Positions 27,054 to 35,433 of a DNA stretch of 64,000 nucleotides are shown in pieces; position 1 is the stretch's first letter, and each line of letters starts with the position of its first letter. The notes beneath the pieces are model-generated. The model searched no databases. It had not been told where the DNA came from and saw only the letters and a program-made list of their open reading frames with translations. The stretch is taken from NCBI GenBank assembly GCA_002702705.1, contig PABH01000033.1, forward strand, positions 21,295 through 85,294, given 5' to 3'. This DNA comes from Anaerolineaceae bacterium (GTDB lineage Bacteria > Chloroflexota > Anaerolineae > Anaerolineales > Anaerolineaceae). The position numbers and the translations under genes were made by a program.

Positions 27054-28184
27054 TTAAACTAGGGCTTTTTTATACACGCGATGGTTTTTATACTCCTTAC
27101 CACCCAAAGTAATGAGATCATTTCGCATTTGTTGGGTGGTTTCGGCTACCTGGGTAAATTCTGCATATTTAAAACCGCGGGATTTCACCGTTTTTTCCAT
27201 CTCTGAATATAACAAAGCGTTTCCGCCCCGCCCATAATAATCTTCTAAAATACCCATGCCATTGACAGATACCCATTCTGTCCGTTTTGATTCGCGCATT
27301 AACTCCACTATGCTGAGCGGATGAAGACGCCCCTGGTAACGCTGCAAAATCCGGGATACATCCGGGAAGGCAAACAAAAAGCCAATTACTTTATCTCCAC
27401 CCCATAATACCTTGATCAAACCCGGATCAGCGAACATGATGACGTTATCAACAGCTGCCGTAATTTCCTGATCGGTGTAGGGATAATATTCCCAGTTATT
27501 AACAAATACTTCGTTATATAATTGTCCGATTTCTTTGCCCAGGCGTTTTAAATCATTTCGGGTCTGAAAACTCTGCACACGAATGGTGCCTTTTTCAATA
27601 ACACGGTCAGCTACACGGCGCACTTTTTCCGGCAGGTTAAACTGATCGACTTCAATCATACAAGAAACAAAATCAACCACTTTTTCAAAACCAAGTTTTT
27701 CCAAAAGTTTTGGTAAATAAGCCTGATTATAGTTCATCATGGTCATCATTTGGCGGTGTTCAAACCCTTCTACCAGAATGCCATATCCTTCTCCCAGACC
27801 AAAAGGTTTTGGGCCGACCAATTCATTTAAGCCGCGTTTTATTGCCCAGTCACTGACCGCGTTGATCAATGCTTCCAAGACGGTTATATCATCGATCGTT
27901 TCCAATAAGGAAAAATTAGCCTGCTTTTTTTGGTGAACCTGGTTGTATAAATGATTCTCCATCGCAACGATTCGCCCTACTACCTTACCATCCTTTTTTG
28001 CCAAAAAGGGTACGACATCGGAATGTTGGTAAAAGGGGTGTTTTTTGGGATTGATCATCGTACGAATGTCTACTCGAATTTGGGGAACCCATTGTGGAAT
28101 GTCTTGATATAAAGAAAAGGGAAAATTAATAAAAGCATTCATTTCTGAACGGGATGAAGGATCAAACGTTTCGATTGTAAGCAT
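27054..28184 (-). CDS. GNAT-like N-acetyltransferase family protein
   Basis: A 376-residue protein, about twice the length of a single GNAT domain. An N-terminal half has PFLAKKDGKVVGRIVAMEN, a GNAT-like strand pair, and GPKPFGLGEGYGILVEGFE. A C-terminal half carries VLWGGDKVIGFLFAFPDVS and the phrase WVSVNGMGILEDYYGRGGNALLYSEM, which has the acetyl-CoA-loop character (YYGRGG). The substrate cannot be inferred. The gene is the first of a two-gene minus-strand unit with the flavin-reductase-like gene. Confidence 0.7.
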   Translation of the reverse strand: MLTIETFDPSSRSEMNAFINFPFSLYQDIPQWVPQIRVDIRTMINPKKHPFYQHSDVVPFLAKKDGKVVGRIVAMENHLYNQVHQKKQANFSLLETIDDITVLEALINAVSDWAIKRGLNELVGPKPFGLGEGYGILVEGFEHRQMMTMMNYNQAYLPKLLEKLGFEKVVDFVSCMIEVDQFNLPEKVRRVADRVIEKGTIRVQSFQTRNDLKRLGKEIGQLYNEVFVNNWEYYPYTDQEITAAVDNVIMFADPGLIKVLWGGDKVIGFLFAFPDVSRILQRYQGRLHPLSIVELMRESKRTEWVSVNGMGILEDYYGRGGNALLYSEMEKTVKSRGFKYAEFTQVAETTQQMRNDLITLGGKEYKNHRVYKKALV

Positions 28185-28385
28185 TTGGCAGATACCTTTC
28201 TGACTTGAAAAGAATGTTTTTATCTTAGCACAAGTTGTTTAATTATGTTGTTTAAATATTTCCACCAACAATATGGGCCTACACTCAATCTTTTTACTGG
28301 GCGACTTTTATTCTTTTATCTGTGATTAATTTTTATTTCAGCGATGAAAACGGTACAATAAATTAAAAAGCTTCAGGAGGTTTTT

Positions 28386-29573
28386 ATGCCCACCCTTCCC
28401 CAATTAAAAGTTCAACAAGCCGTTGAAATACTTAATGAAAAAGATATTGATTTATGGTTAACCTTCGTTCGGGAAACTTCTGTAAATCCAGATCCGGTTT
28501 TACCACTTATATATGGGGATGACAGCATCACCCGGCGCAGTTTTTTATTAATTCATAAATCCGGAGAGACAATTGCGATCATTGCTCGCATTGATGCGGA
28601 CACCGCGAGAAATAATGGCGCTTATCAGCAGGTATTGGTATCAGATGCTTCCATCAGGGATTTATTATTGTCTACTTTAGACCGGCTTGATCCCCGAAGC
28701 ATTGCAATCAATATCAGTCAGTCCGATGTATTGGCGGATGGGTTGAGCGTGGGGTTATATCAAATTTTATTGTCTTTACTCAAAGGAACGCCGTATGAAG
28801 AACGCCTGGTCTCTGCGGAAGCAGTGATTGGTGCCCTCAATGGACGCAAAATTCCACGTGAAGTTGAACGGATTCGTGATGCCGTCGCGGAAACAGAAGC
28901 CATTTATCAAGTTACGTATGAATTTTTGAAGCCAGGAAAAACAGAGATTGATGTGGCTAATTTTATGCACCAACAAATTAAAGACCGGGGTTTAGATGTA
29001 GCCTGGACGTATGAAGGCTGCCCGGCTGTAAACAGCGGACCGGATTCTCCGGTTGGGCATGCAGCTCCCGGATCAATCCAGTTGGAACGGGGGCACATCG
29101 TTCATTTTGACTTTGGGGTAAAAAAGAGCGGTTTTTGTAGTGATATTCAACGGGTGGTTTATTTATTAAAACCTGGTGAGAGCCAGGCGCCACAAGCAGT
29201 TCAGTTTGGGTTTGATACGGTGCGAAAAGCGGTAGAAGCTGCCCGCAGTGTCATGAAGCCGGGTGTAACCGGATTTGAGGTAGATAAAGCTGCCCGCCAG
29301 GTAATTGTTGAAGCGGGTTTTCCGGAGTATAAATATGCTACTGGGCATCAATTGGGACGGCATGCTCATGATGGCGGCGGTATTTTGGGCCCGGATTGGG
29401 AAGTATACACTGGTTTGGTACATACTGCGCTGGAAGCAGGCCAGGTCTATACGATTGAACCGGGTTTGGCTGTGCCGGGATATGGGTATATAGGTCTGGA
29501 AGAGGATGTTGTTGTAACGGAAAACGGTGCTGTATATCTTGGTGAACCACAGCAAGCGATTATTTTAAGGTGA
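28386..29573 (+). CDS. M24-family aminopeptidase (Xaa-Pro peptidase-like)
   Basis: A 395-residue metallopeptidase with an N-terminal creatinase-like domain (1-150) and a C-terminal pita-bread catalytic domain. Metal ligands are recognisable: D in HFDFGV, D in CSDIQR, H in GHQLGRHAHD, E in YTIEPGL and E in GLEEDV. It should remove an N-terminal residue, typically before proline, from short peptides in the cytoplasm. Start ATG 28386 has AGGAGG five bases upstream. It precedes the alkaline phosphatase by 37 bases, but that gene has its own -10 box. Confidence 0.9.
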   Translation: MPTLPQLKVQQAVEILNEKDIDLWLTFVRETSVNPDPVLPLIYGDDSITRRSFLLIHKSGETIAIIARIDADTARNNGAYQQVLVSDASIRDLLLSTLDRLDPRSIAINISQSDVLADGLSVGLYQILLSLLKGTPYEERLVSAEAVIGALNGRKIPREVERIRDAVAETEAIYQVTYEFLKPGKTEIDVANFMHQQIKDRGLDVAWTYEGCPAVNSGPDSPVGHAAPGSIQLERGHIVHFDFGVKKSGFCSDIQRVVYLLKPGESQAPQAVQFGFDTVRKAVEAARSVMKPGVTGFEVDKAARQVIVEAGFPEYKYATGHQLGRHAHDGGGILGPDWEVYTGLVHTALEAGQVYTIEPGLAVPGYGYIGLEEDVVVTENGAVYLGEPQQAIILR

Positions 29574-29598
29574 GTTTATTTACCCGGTACAATTTCTT

Positions 29599-29613
29599 TA
29601 TAATGGTTGTATG
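29599..29613 (+). promoter_or_regulatory. -10 box immediately before the alkaline phosphatase start (possible leaderless mRNA)
   Basis: A perfect TATAAT (29599-29604) ends six bases before the ATG at 29611, so a transcript from it would begin at or next to the start codon. No purine-rich ribosome-binding site lies before the ATG. The -35 region (TTATTT, 17 bases upstream) is weak. Confidence 0.45.
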
Positions 29614-30867
29614 TTGAAACTGAAGAAAACAAATTTAATATTACTTTTGCTTTTGTTGCTTATTTCTTATCGTTGGTTTTTAAATAAACCTTCCCATTAT
29701 GTTTCCGCTGAATTGGACGATCCACCATCATCAATCCAGGAACTATATTCAGTAACAAAAGACACTGATCCAATTTATATTATTGTTTTTATCGGCGATG
29801 GTATGGGCGCAGAACACCGCAAAGCAGCCCAATGGGTGAATGTTGGTTTTGATGGTTATTTAAATATGGATAGCCTGCCTATTCATGGCTGGTCACAAAC
29901 TGCTTCATCCAATGCGCTCATTACCGATTCTGCGGCTGGGGCTACTGCAATCGCTACAGGCATCCGCACAAATAATGGGATGATTGCCATGTCACCTGAA
30001 TTGGTGGCGTTAAAAACCGTACTGGAATATGCCCAAGAAAGGGGATTGGCTACAGGTTTGGTTTCTACCGTGCAAATTTCTCATGCCACACCGGCTGCTT
30101 TTGCCAGCCATGTTTCTTCGCGAACAATGATGAATGAGATTGCCTTACAGTTATTGGAAAATCACGTAAATGTTTTGCTTGGCGGGGGAGAAGATGAGTT
30201 TTTGCCTTATGGATCTTATGGCTGCTTCCCTGAACCCGGAGAAAGACTCGATGGGCGTAATTTACTCGATGAAGCAGGCGCAATTGGATATACAACAATC
30301 TGCACCCCAGAGCAATTGACCGCTTTGAATACCGGTGAAACGTTTAACTTGATTGGGTTGTTTGGTGATGAAGCAATGCAACGCCCCTATCGTCCTAACT
30401 TAGCTGAAATGACTTCTACGGCCATTGATGTCTTAAAAAATGATCCGCAAGGTTTCTTTTTGATGGTGGAAGGGGGGCAGATTGATTGGGCAAGCCATAA
30501 TAATGATAGTTTAAATGCGATTCAAGATACGATTGATTTTGATGAGGCTGTTAGTGTTGGAATCGATTTTGTAAATAGCCAGCCTCATGCGACATTGATT
30601 GTTACCGCCGATCATGAGACGGGAGGTATGAGTCTTCATTTATCTTCCACTGGTGATTCAAGTGAAGAGGGACCTTTTTTCAGTAAGGAAGGAATTCCTT
30701 TTTTTGTGAACTGGGGGACTACCGGCCATACTGCTGCGAATGTGCCGATAACCGCCTTGGGCGAGGGAGGATATTTATTGGATACAACTGTGCCCAATAC
30801 GCAAATTTTTTGGGCTTTAACCTGGCAAATTTTCCCCAAAAATTATTTGCCAGTGTTAATGAAATAA
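29611..30867 (+). CDS. Alkaline phosphatase family protein (PhoA type)
   Basis: A 418-residue exported phosphomonoesterase. The N-terminus is a hydrophobic signal or anchor (about residues 7-24). The metal site includes FIGDGMGAEH; the catalytic serine is S107 in TDSAAGATA; further ligands lie in EGGQIDWASHNND, TADHETGG and GHTAANVP. Together these match the alkaline phosphatase family, which releases phosphate from organic esters outside the cell. The C-terminus ends in NYLPVLMK, a hydrophobic tail with a basic end, resembling a short tail I recall from other Chloroflexota exported proteins. The gene ends one base before the convergent csrA stop. Confidence 0.92.
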   Translation: MLKLKKTNLILLLLLLLISYRWFLNKPSHYVSAELDDPPSSIQELYSVTKDTDPIYIIVFIGDGMGAEHRKAAQWVNVGFDGYLNMDSLPIHGWSQTASSNALITDSAAGATAIATGIRTNNGMIAMSPELVALKTVLEYAQERGLATGLVSTVQISHATPAAFASHVSSRTMMNEIALQLLENHVNVLLGGGEDEFLPYGSYGCFPEPGERLDGRNLLDEAGAIGYTTICTPEQLTALNTGETFNLIGLFGDEAMQRPYRPNLAEMTSTAIDVLKNDPQGFFLMVEGGQIDWASHNNDSLNAIQDTIDFDEAVSVGIDFVNSQPHATLIVTADHETGGMSLHLSSTGDSSEEGPFFSKEGIPFFVNWGTTGHTAANVPITALGEGGYLLDTTVPNTQIFWALTWQIFPKNYLPVLMK

Positions 30868-30868
30868 T

Positions 30869-31153
30869 TTATTCTTTTTTCTCGGCGGAGTCAGTTGAGT
30901 CTTCTTCGATCACTTCTTCAGCCAGGAATTTTCGCAAATCTTCGATTCCTTTTGATTCAGGTTCCTGTGCCAGATGTTCTTGGATCTTTGATTGTTCCTT
31001 AACAGCCTGATAAATTTCCTGACGTAAAATTACTACATCGCGTGGAGCACTAATACCCAGCTTGACTCGTTCCCCTTCAACAGCCAAAACCGTAATTTGA
31101 ATATTATCCCCTATTGCTATACTTTCATCTATTCGCCGGGTTAAAACCAACAT
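30869..31153 (-). CDS. csrA: Carbon storage / translational regulator CsrA
   Basis: RNA-binding dimer that represses or stabilises mRNAs at GGA motifs. The core is [36 protein letters not shown] and ILRQEIYQ, all expected residues. The start is ATG 31153, seven bases after GGAG; longer in-frame openings up to 31246 lack the family start. The product is 94 residues, longer than the usual 60-75, with an acidic C-terminal tail rich in E and D. Its likely main target in this window is the fliC leader. No fliW (the protein antagonist usually paired with csrA in flagellar loci) is in view. Confidence 0.93.
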   Translation of the reverse strand: MLVLTRRIDESIAIGDNIQITVLAVEGERVKLGISAPRDVVILRQEIYQAVKEQSKIQEHLAQEPESKGIEDLRKFLAEEVIEEDSTDSAEKKE

Positions 31154-31211
31154 ACACACGCTCCGTATTCCCTGATTGGAATGTAACGGTAGAAATTCTC
31201 CGTATAGGTTG

Positions 31212-31240
31212 ATTTTACCAGAAAAGATAATATTCAATAA
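31212..31240 (-). promoter_or_regulatory. Candidate csrA promoter
   Basis: On the minus strand, TTATTG (31240-31235), 17 bases, then TAAAAT (31217-31212), with TG one base before the -10 (TGGTAAAAT). It lies about 58 bases before the csrA start and after the flgL terminator hairpin, so csrA may be expressed independently of the flgM operon. Confidence 0.4.
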
Positions 31241-31336
31241 ATCCATTTTTGTGATCAGTTTAAATGAACTTCTTCACCGTTGGCTCGAAGCATAAGCAGA
31301 TCGTCAAAGTCTGAATTTTGAGTGGCTCCGTGATTC

Positions 31337-31376
31337 AAAAGCCCTACTTTGAGTGAAATTCCAAAGTAGGGCTTTT
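31337..31376 (-). terminator. Hairpin terminator after flgL
   Basis: A 14-bp perfect stem, AAAAGCCCTACTTT (31337-31350) with its complement (31363-31376), loop of 12 bases. On the minus strand the stem ends in TTTT. It separates flgL from csrA. Confidence 0.75.
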
Positions 31377-31401
31377 GTGATTTGATTAATATTCTCTTCT
31401 G

Positions 31402-32328
31402 CTACCGCAGGTATTCAAATAAATTTAATGCTGAGATAGCGCGGCTTCCCACTTCCAGAACTGCCTGATAGGTGATTTCTTGATTTCGCATCAATGAAAT
31501 GGTTTCTGCCATATTGGCATCATCATTTTGGGAGAGTAAACTGCTCAGCTCGATCTTCGTCTTTTCCAGATACTCAGTGGCAGATGAAACCTGGCGCTGG
31601 CGCGCTCCATTCGATGTGCGTAATTTATCTACCCCATCTACAGTTGTTTCCATGACACCTAATGCTGTCCGCAGGGCAGTTGTATCATTGTTATTTAATG
31701 CATCACGAATGTCAATCAGAGCATCCAGGAAGGGTCTAATCTCGTTATCGGCGGTAAAATTCATGGTAATGGATTGCGATGGTCCCAGACTGCGCTGCAT
31801 CACACCGGCATCACCCAAATAAACGGCGTGTTGTTTGCCTGGATTGCTTGGGTCGTATTGGGGGTCTGCCGGATCATAGGTTTGTAATTCAATCGGGGCA
31901 GTGTTAATTTGAAAACCGGAAAAGATGTATTGCCCCTTATGGTTGGTATTGGCAACATCTACAGCTTCATTCAGGATCGCATCTACCTCAACGGCAAGAG
32001 CGCTAATGCGTTCATCCGCGCCGAGTGTATCATTTAAACCGGCCAAGGTAAGATTTTTCGTGCGAATAGCCAAATCTTCCAATTGTTGTAAAGCAAATTC
32101 ACTGGCGCTCATCCAGTCATAGGTTAAAGAAGCGGTATCCAGGTATGCCTGGCTTGTTTTTAACGTGGAACGCAAATTGAGGCTTAAGGAGGCACCGGTC
32201 GGATTCTCAGAAGCATAATTAAAATTCTTGCCGGAAGCTCCCTTTTCCTGTAATTTATGCAGTTGTTCCAGACTCTCTGACATATGGCGTACTGCATTAT
32301 CCGTGGACATTCGACTTGTTACTCGCAT
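31402..32328 (-). CDS. flgL: Flagellar hook-filament junction protein FlgL
   Basis: A 308-residue flagellin-like junction protein (HAP3) that sits between the hook and the filament. The N-terminus is RVTSRMSTDNAVRHMSESLEQL, with ASENPTGASLSLNLR in the coiled-coil region, and the C-terminus is EVGSRAISALNLFEYLR. It is exported through the flagellar type III pathway after FlgK. Its place after flgK in the flgM-flgN-flgK-flgL string is normal. The terminator at 31337-31376 ends the unit. Confidence 0.93.
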   Translation of the reverse strand: MRVTSRMSTDNAVRHMSESLEQLHKLQEKGASGKNFNYASENPTGASLSLNLRSTLKTSQAYLDTASLTYDWMSASEFALQQLEDLAIRTKNLTLAGLNDTLGADERISALAVEVDAILNEAVDVANTNHKGQYIFSGFQINTAPIELQTYDPADPQYDPSNPGKQHAVYLGDAGVMQRSLGPSQSITMNFTADNEIRPFLDALIDIRDALNNNDTTALRTALGVMETTVDGVDKLRTSNGARQRQVSSATEYLEKTKIELSSLLSQNDDANMAETISLMRNQEITYQAVLEVGSRAISALNLFEYLR

Positions 32329-32345
32329 CCCAATACCTCACTTTC

Positions 32346-33764
32346 CTATCGTCCAACCAGGCCAAGACCATTGATTACACGTTCTAACATTTCATCATAA
32401 GCGTTCATTACCCGGGCCGCAGCCTGGTAAGCTCGCTGAAATTTTGCCATATTGGCTGCTTCTTCATCCAGGTTAACACCGGTTACGGATTCACGCTGCA
32501 TATCCATCGCATCTACAACCAAACCCTGGTTATGGGCATTGATTTGTGCCCGTTCAACATCCAACCCCAATTGAGTAACTTGCGATGCATAATAGGCATT
32601 TAGCGTGACTGTTCCGCCGCTCATCACCAGGCTGTTTTGAAGATCAGCAATCTTTTTTGCCAGTCCGCCATCACCAGGCGCGCCTGTTACTTCTGCAGCC
32701 GCCAGATTGGTCACATTGAGATTGGTGTTCAATCGAAGATCTAAAGCGCCAGTTGGTGGGTTGGCCGGGTCGCCACCCGTGAAGAAATTAAGACCAGTTG
32801 TACCATCCAGACCGAAACCGGTGCTGTGAAGATTATTAACCTGGTTTGCAAATTCTACAGCTAAAGCATCCAGTGCAGCTTGTTGTTGTGGAATAATGGT
32901 ATCTCGAGCAGTTAAAATACCGACCAGTTCACCATGATTAGCAGTAAACGCCGCTCCGGAAGCCCATTGTACCTGTGATAAATTACTATTGGTTGGGTCA
33001 GGTACGGTGGTTAAGGAAAGGGATTCATTTCCCGTAACCAGCATATGCCCACCAATTGAAACAATGACCTGGCCATTCGCCTGGACATTGGAGGTGGCTC
33101 CTGCCAGTTCGGCAAGACGATCTAATAACATATCTCGTTCGTCCAGGAGATCATTGGGCTGTTCACCGATTGAAAAAACACGTGAAATTTCTTTATTTAA
33201 TTCGGCGATACGGCTGCCGGCGCTGTTAATTTCACCGACCCGTGTTTTTACCATTAAATCCTGATTGGCACGAATTTTATTCATTTGATCAGCGCGCCGA
33301 TTAAAACCATTCACTAAAGCCTGAGATTGATCTAATAATTGTGCTCTTAAACTGGTATTGGAAGGATCATTGCTTAACATCTGCCAACCATTCCAAAATT
33401 CATCCATTTTATTTGTCAGACCCTCGGTAGAGGTTTCCGCCAAGGACATTTCAAGCTGCATTAATACATCGCGTTGCGCTTCCCATTCTTTTGCTTCGGA
33501 TGTGACGGATCGAAAACGGGTGTCAAAAAAGCTTAAACTAAACCGTTTGATCATCCCTACTTCGACACCAGTACCGCGAACACCAGCCCCAATACCCCGA
33601 TCCATACCATACAGATTGGAAGGTACAGTGGTTCGCATCACAGCTTCCTGGCGGTGGTACCCTTTGGTATTGGCATTGGCAACATTATGTTCAATAATTT
33701 CCATTGCTTGCGAATTTGCCAGAAGGGCATTTAGTGATAAATTAACACCAGATAAGGTGGGCAT
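32346..33764 (-). CDS. flgK: Flagellar hook-associated protein FlgK
   Basis: Hook-associated protein 1, 472 residues. The N-terminus reads SLNALLANSQAMEIIEHNVANANTKGYHRQEAV, the rod/hook family signature, and the C-terminus EEAANMAKFQRAYQAAARVMNAYDEMLERVINGLGLV is the matching coiled-coil. The ATG at 33764 is chosen because AGGAG lies seven bases upstream; an in-frame ATG at 33794 would overlap flgN. It is exported with the help of FlgN, encoded directly upstream. Confidence 0.95.
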   Translation of the reverse strand: MPTLSGVNLSLNALLANSQAMEIIEHNVANANTKGYHRQEAVMRTTVPSNLYGMDRGIGAGVRGTGVEVGMIKRFSLSFFDTRFRSVTSEAKEWEAQRDVLMQLEMSLAETSTEGLTNKMDEFWNGWQMLSNDPSNTSLRAQLLDQSQALVNGFNRRADQMNKIRANQDLMVKTRVGEINSAGSRIAELNKEISRVFSIGEQPNDLLDERDMLLDRLAELAGATSNVQANGQVIVSIGGHMLVTGNESLSLTTVPDPTNSNLSQVQWASGAAFTANHGELVGILTARDTIIPQQQAALDALAVEFANQVNNLHSTGFGLDGTTGLNFFTGGDPANPPTGALDLRLNTNLNVTNLAAAEVTGAPGDGGLAKKIADLQNSLVMSGGTVTLNAYYASQVTQLGLDVERAQINAHNQGLVVDAMDMQRESVTGVNLDEEAANMAKFQRAYQAAARVMNAYDEMLERVINGLGLVGR

Positions 33765-33774
33765 ATTGTTTCTC

Positions 33775-34293
33775 CTAAGCTCGGTGGTCCACACCCCAGC
33801 TTTTGCCAGTATTAAACGCTGGTATATGACTGGGTGGGCGGTAACTTGTTTCGGGCTGGGCTAAATCAATCATGAATTTTTGGGCAGCATGCAGCCAGTC
33901 CACCATTGAGGTTGCTAACGCCTGATTTCCATAATTTAAGTCACGCGCTTGAGCAACCAGTGTAGAAACGCCATCCCGCAAACGTGAAAGGCGGGTGGCT
34001 TGTGATTCATCTAAATAAGGAAAAATATCTTCTAAAGAAGAATTTTCGTTTTGAATACCGAATTCCAATTCAATGTCGTGCAGGGTTTTTCGCCGGGCAT
34101 CATCCAGCAAACCAAGCTGATCCAATAAAGCTTCTTTTTCTTCTACCACGCACATGAGGGCGTCTGTATCATTCAGTGGTAAAATTTCGCGCTCTTTTTT
34201 CGTGACCATTACCAGGTCTTGTAAAGTGCGAAATTGTTTTACCATTAAGTTTTCCAAACCCGCCAAGGTTGTCGGAATTTTATTTAGTACCAT
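33775..34293 (-). CDS. flgN: FlgN-type chaperone for hook-associated proteins
   Basis: A 172-residue, mostly helical protein (LENLMVKQFRTLQDLVMVTKKEREIL and VVEEKEALLDQLG) of the FlgN family, the export chaperone for FlgK and FlgL. The order flgM-flgN-flgK-flgL is the one found in Bacillus and supports the assignment. The last part (from about residue 130) is a flexible proline-containing tail. It is 27 bases after flgM, and its stop overlaps the flgK ribosome-binding site. Confidence 0.85.
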   Translation of the reverse strand: MVLNKIPTTLAGLENLMVKQFRTLQDLVMVTKKEREILPLNDTDALMCVVEEKEALLDQLGLLDDARRKTLHDIELEFGIQNENSSLEDIFPYLDESQATRLSRLRDGVSTLVAQARDLNYGNQALATSMVDWLHAAQKFMIDLAQPETSYRPPSHIPAFNTGKSWGVDHRA

Positions 34294-34320
34294 GAAAATC
34301 TCCTATAAAGTGAAACCCGT

Positions 34321-34614
34321 TTAGGGTTTAAAGAACCTGGCCAAACGGTTTGCCAGATCTTGCACCGGCACCGTATAGGTTCCATTTTGTACAGATTTCT
34401 GCAATTCTTCGAGTTTTGCAGTTTCTACATCCGATAGTTCACTAAGCGCAACACGCGCTTTGGCTAATAAGCGAGCATTTTCTGAAAATTCCGCTTTATC
34501 TCGGGAATGTTCTACTCGATTGGTCTCCATCCGCTGTCTTGATTGTTCAACAGAACGAGATTCTTCGGTTTTGTTTGATGAGAGTGGATTAATTCCGTTA
34601 TTTTCGATTTTCAT
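34321..34614 (-). CDS. flgM: Anti-sigma-28 factor FlgM
   Basis: A 97-residue protein. The charged, probably unfolded N-terminal half (VEQSRQRMETNRVEHSRDKAEF) is followed by the sigma-binding half with FSENARLLAKARVALSELSDVETAKLEELQ and NGTYTVPVQDLANRLARFF, the usual FlgM ending pattern (GTY). FlgM binds sigma-28 until it is exported at hook completion. It heads an operon with its own sigma-28 promoter (34658-34684), giving negative feedback. Confidence 0.85.
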   Translation of the reverse strand: MKIENNGINPLSSNKTEESRSVEQSRQRMETNRVEHSRDKAEFSENARLLAKARVALSELSDVETAKLEELQKSVQNGTYTVPVQDLANRLARFFKP

Positions 34615-34657
34615 GAGTACCTCCAGTTTGGCGGGTCTATTTTTTGTACTACTCTAT

Positions 34658-34684
34658 TAATCGGCAACCCGGTCAAAAACTTTA
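34658..34684 (-). promoter_or_regulatory. Sigma-28 promoter of flgM-flgN-flgK-flgL
   Basis: On the minus strand: TAAAGTTT (34684-34677), 11 bases, GCCGATTA (34665-34658). This is the sigma-28/FliA consensus with one mismatch. The -35 box overlaps the stop codon of the upstream flgG gene. The flgM start codon is 44 bases downstream of the -10 box. Confidence 0.88.
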
Positions 34685-35422
34685 GTACTTTCTCATATTA
34701 ATTGCGAGATTGATCATCGAATCAGTTTGTTGGAATAATCGGGTGGAGATCTGAAAAGAACGCTGCAGCGTCATGAGATGGGTCATCTCTTGTGCCATAT
34801 CCACATTTGATTGTTCCAAAGCCTGTGCTCGAATTAAGCCATAGCCGTTCTGCCCGGGCACATTCGCCTGTGCAGCACCAGAGACATCGGTGGCTAAAAA
34901 GACATTTTGCCCAAAGGATGATAAAGCGGTTGGGTTAGCGAAACGGGAAAGCTGTACTGTACCCACTTCCTGCCATCCGGCATCCGTTAATGCAGATACC
35001 TGTCCATTTGGACCCACAGAAACATTTTGTGTGCCAGCGGGTAGTGTGCCTTGCCAGATCAGCGGATAACCACTGCCATTTACCAGGTTATTCTCGGCAT
35101 CCAGTTGAAAATGACCATCTCGCGTATAAGCTGTTCTGCCATCCGGAAGCTCAACCGCAAAAAATCCTTCTCCCTCGATAGCCCAATCCAATGAACTGCC
35201 GGTCATTTGAAAACTGCCCTGGTGCATTAAAGCCTGGGTAGAAGCAAATTGAATACCGTCCTTCATCCCATTCGCGGCTAACAGTTCTTGAAAATTGGAA
35301 CGATTTGACTTGTATCCTACCGTGTTTACATTGGCCAGGTTATTACTTACCACATCAAGGTCCAATAAACGGTTGAGCATATCTACTTTTGAAATATTTA
35401 ATGTATGGAATAATGATGTCAT
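34682..35422 (-). CDS. flgG: Flagellar basal-body rod protein, FlgG family
   Basis: A 246-residue rod protein. It has the N-terminal rod motif VVSNNLANVNTVGYKSNRSNFQ, the central GSSLDWAIEGEGFFAVELPDGR fold of FlgF/FlgG proteins, and the C-terminal helix NVDMAQEMTHLMTLQRSFQISTRLFQQTDSMINLAINMR. It follows a paralogue on the same strand, as flhO/flhP do in Bacillus. Which of the two is the distal-rod FlgG and which is FlgF is uncertain; I favour FlgG here because of the C-terminal LQRSFQI pattern. Confidence 0.88.
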   Translation of the reverse strand: MTSLFHTLNISKVDMLNRLLDLDVVSNNLANVNTVGYKSNRSNFQELLAANGMKDGIQFASTQALMHQGSFQMTGSSLDWAIEGEGFFAVELPDGRTAYTRDGHFQLDAENNLVNGSGYPLIWQGTLPAGTQNVSVGPNGQVSALTDAGWQEVGTVQLSRFANPTALSSFGQNVFLATDVSGAAQANVPGQNGYGLIRAQALEQSNVDMAQEMTHLMTLQRSFQISTRLFQQTDSMINLAINMRKY

Positions 35423-35433
35423 GTTGTTACCTC

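Noticed and set aside
31153..31246. Longer start for csrA (adds 31 residues)
   Set aside because: The family starts at MLVLTRR, and GGAG lies seven bases before the internal ATG; the upstream part contains a candidate promoter.
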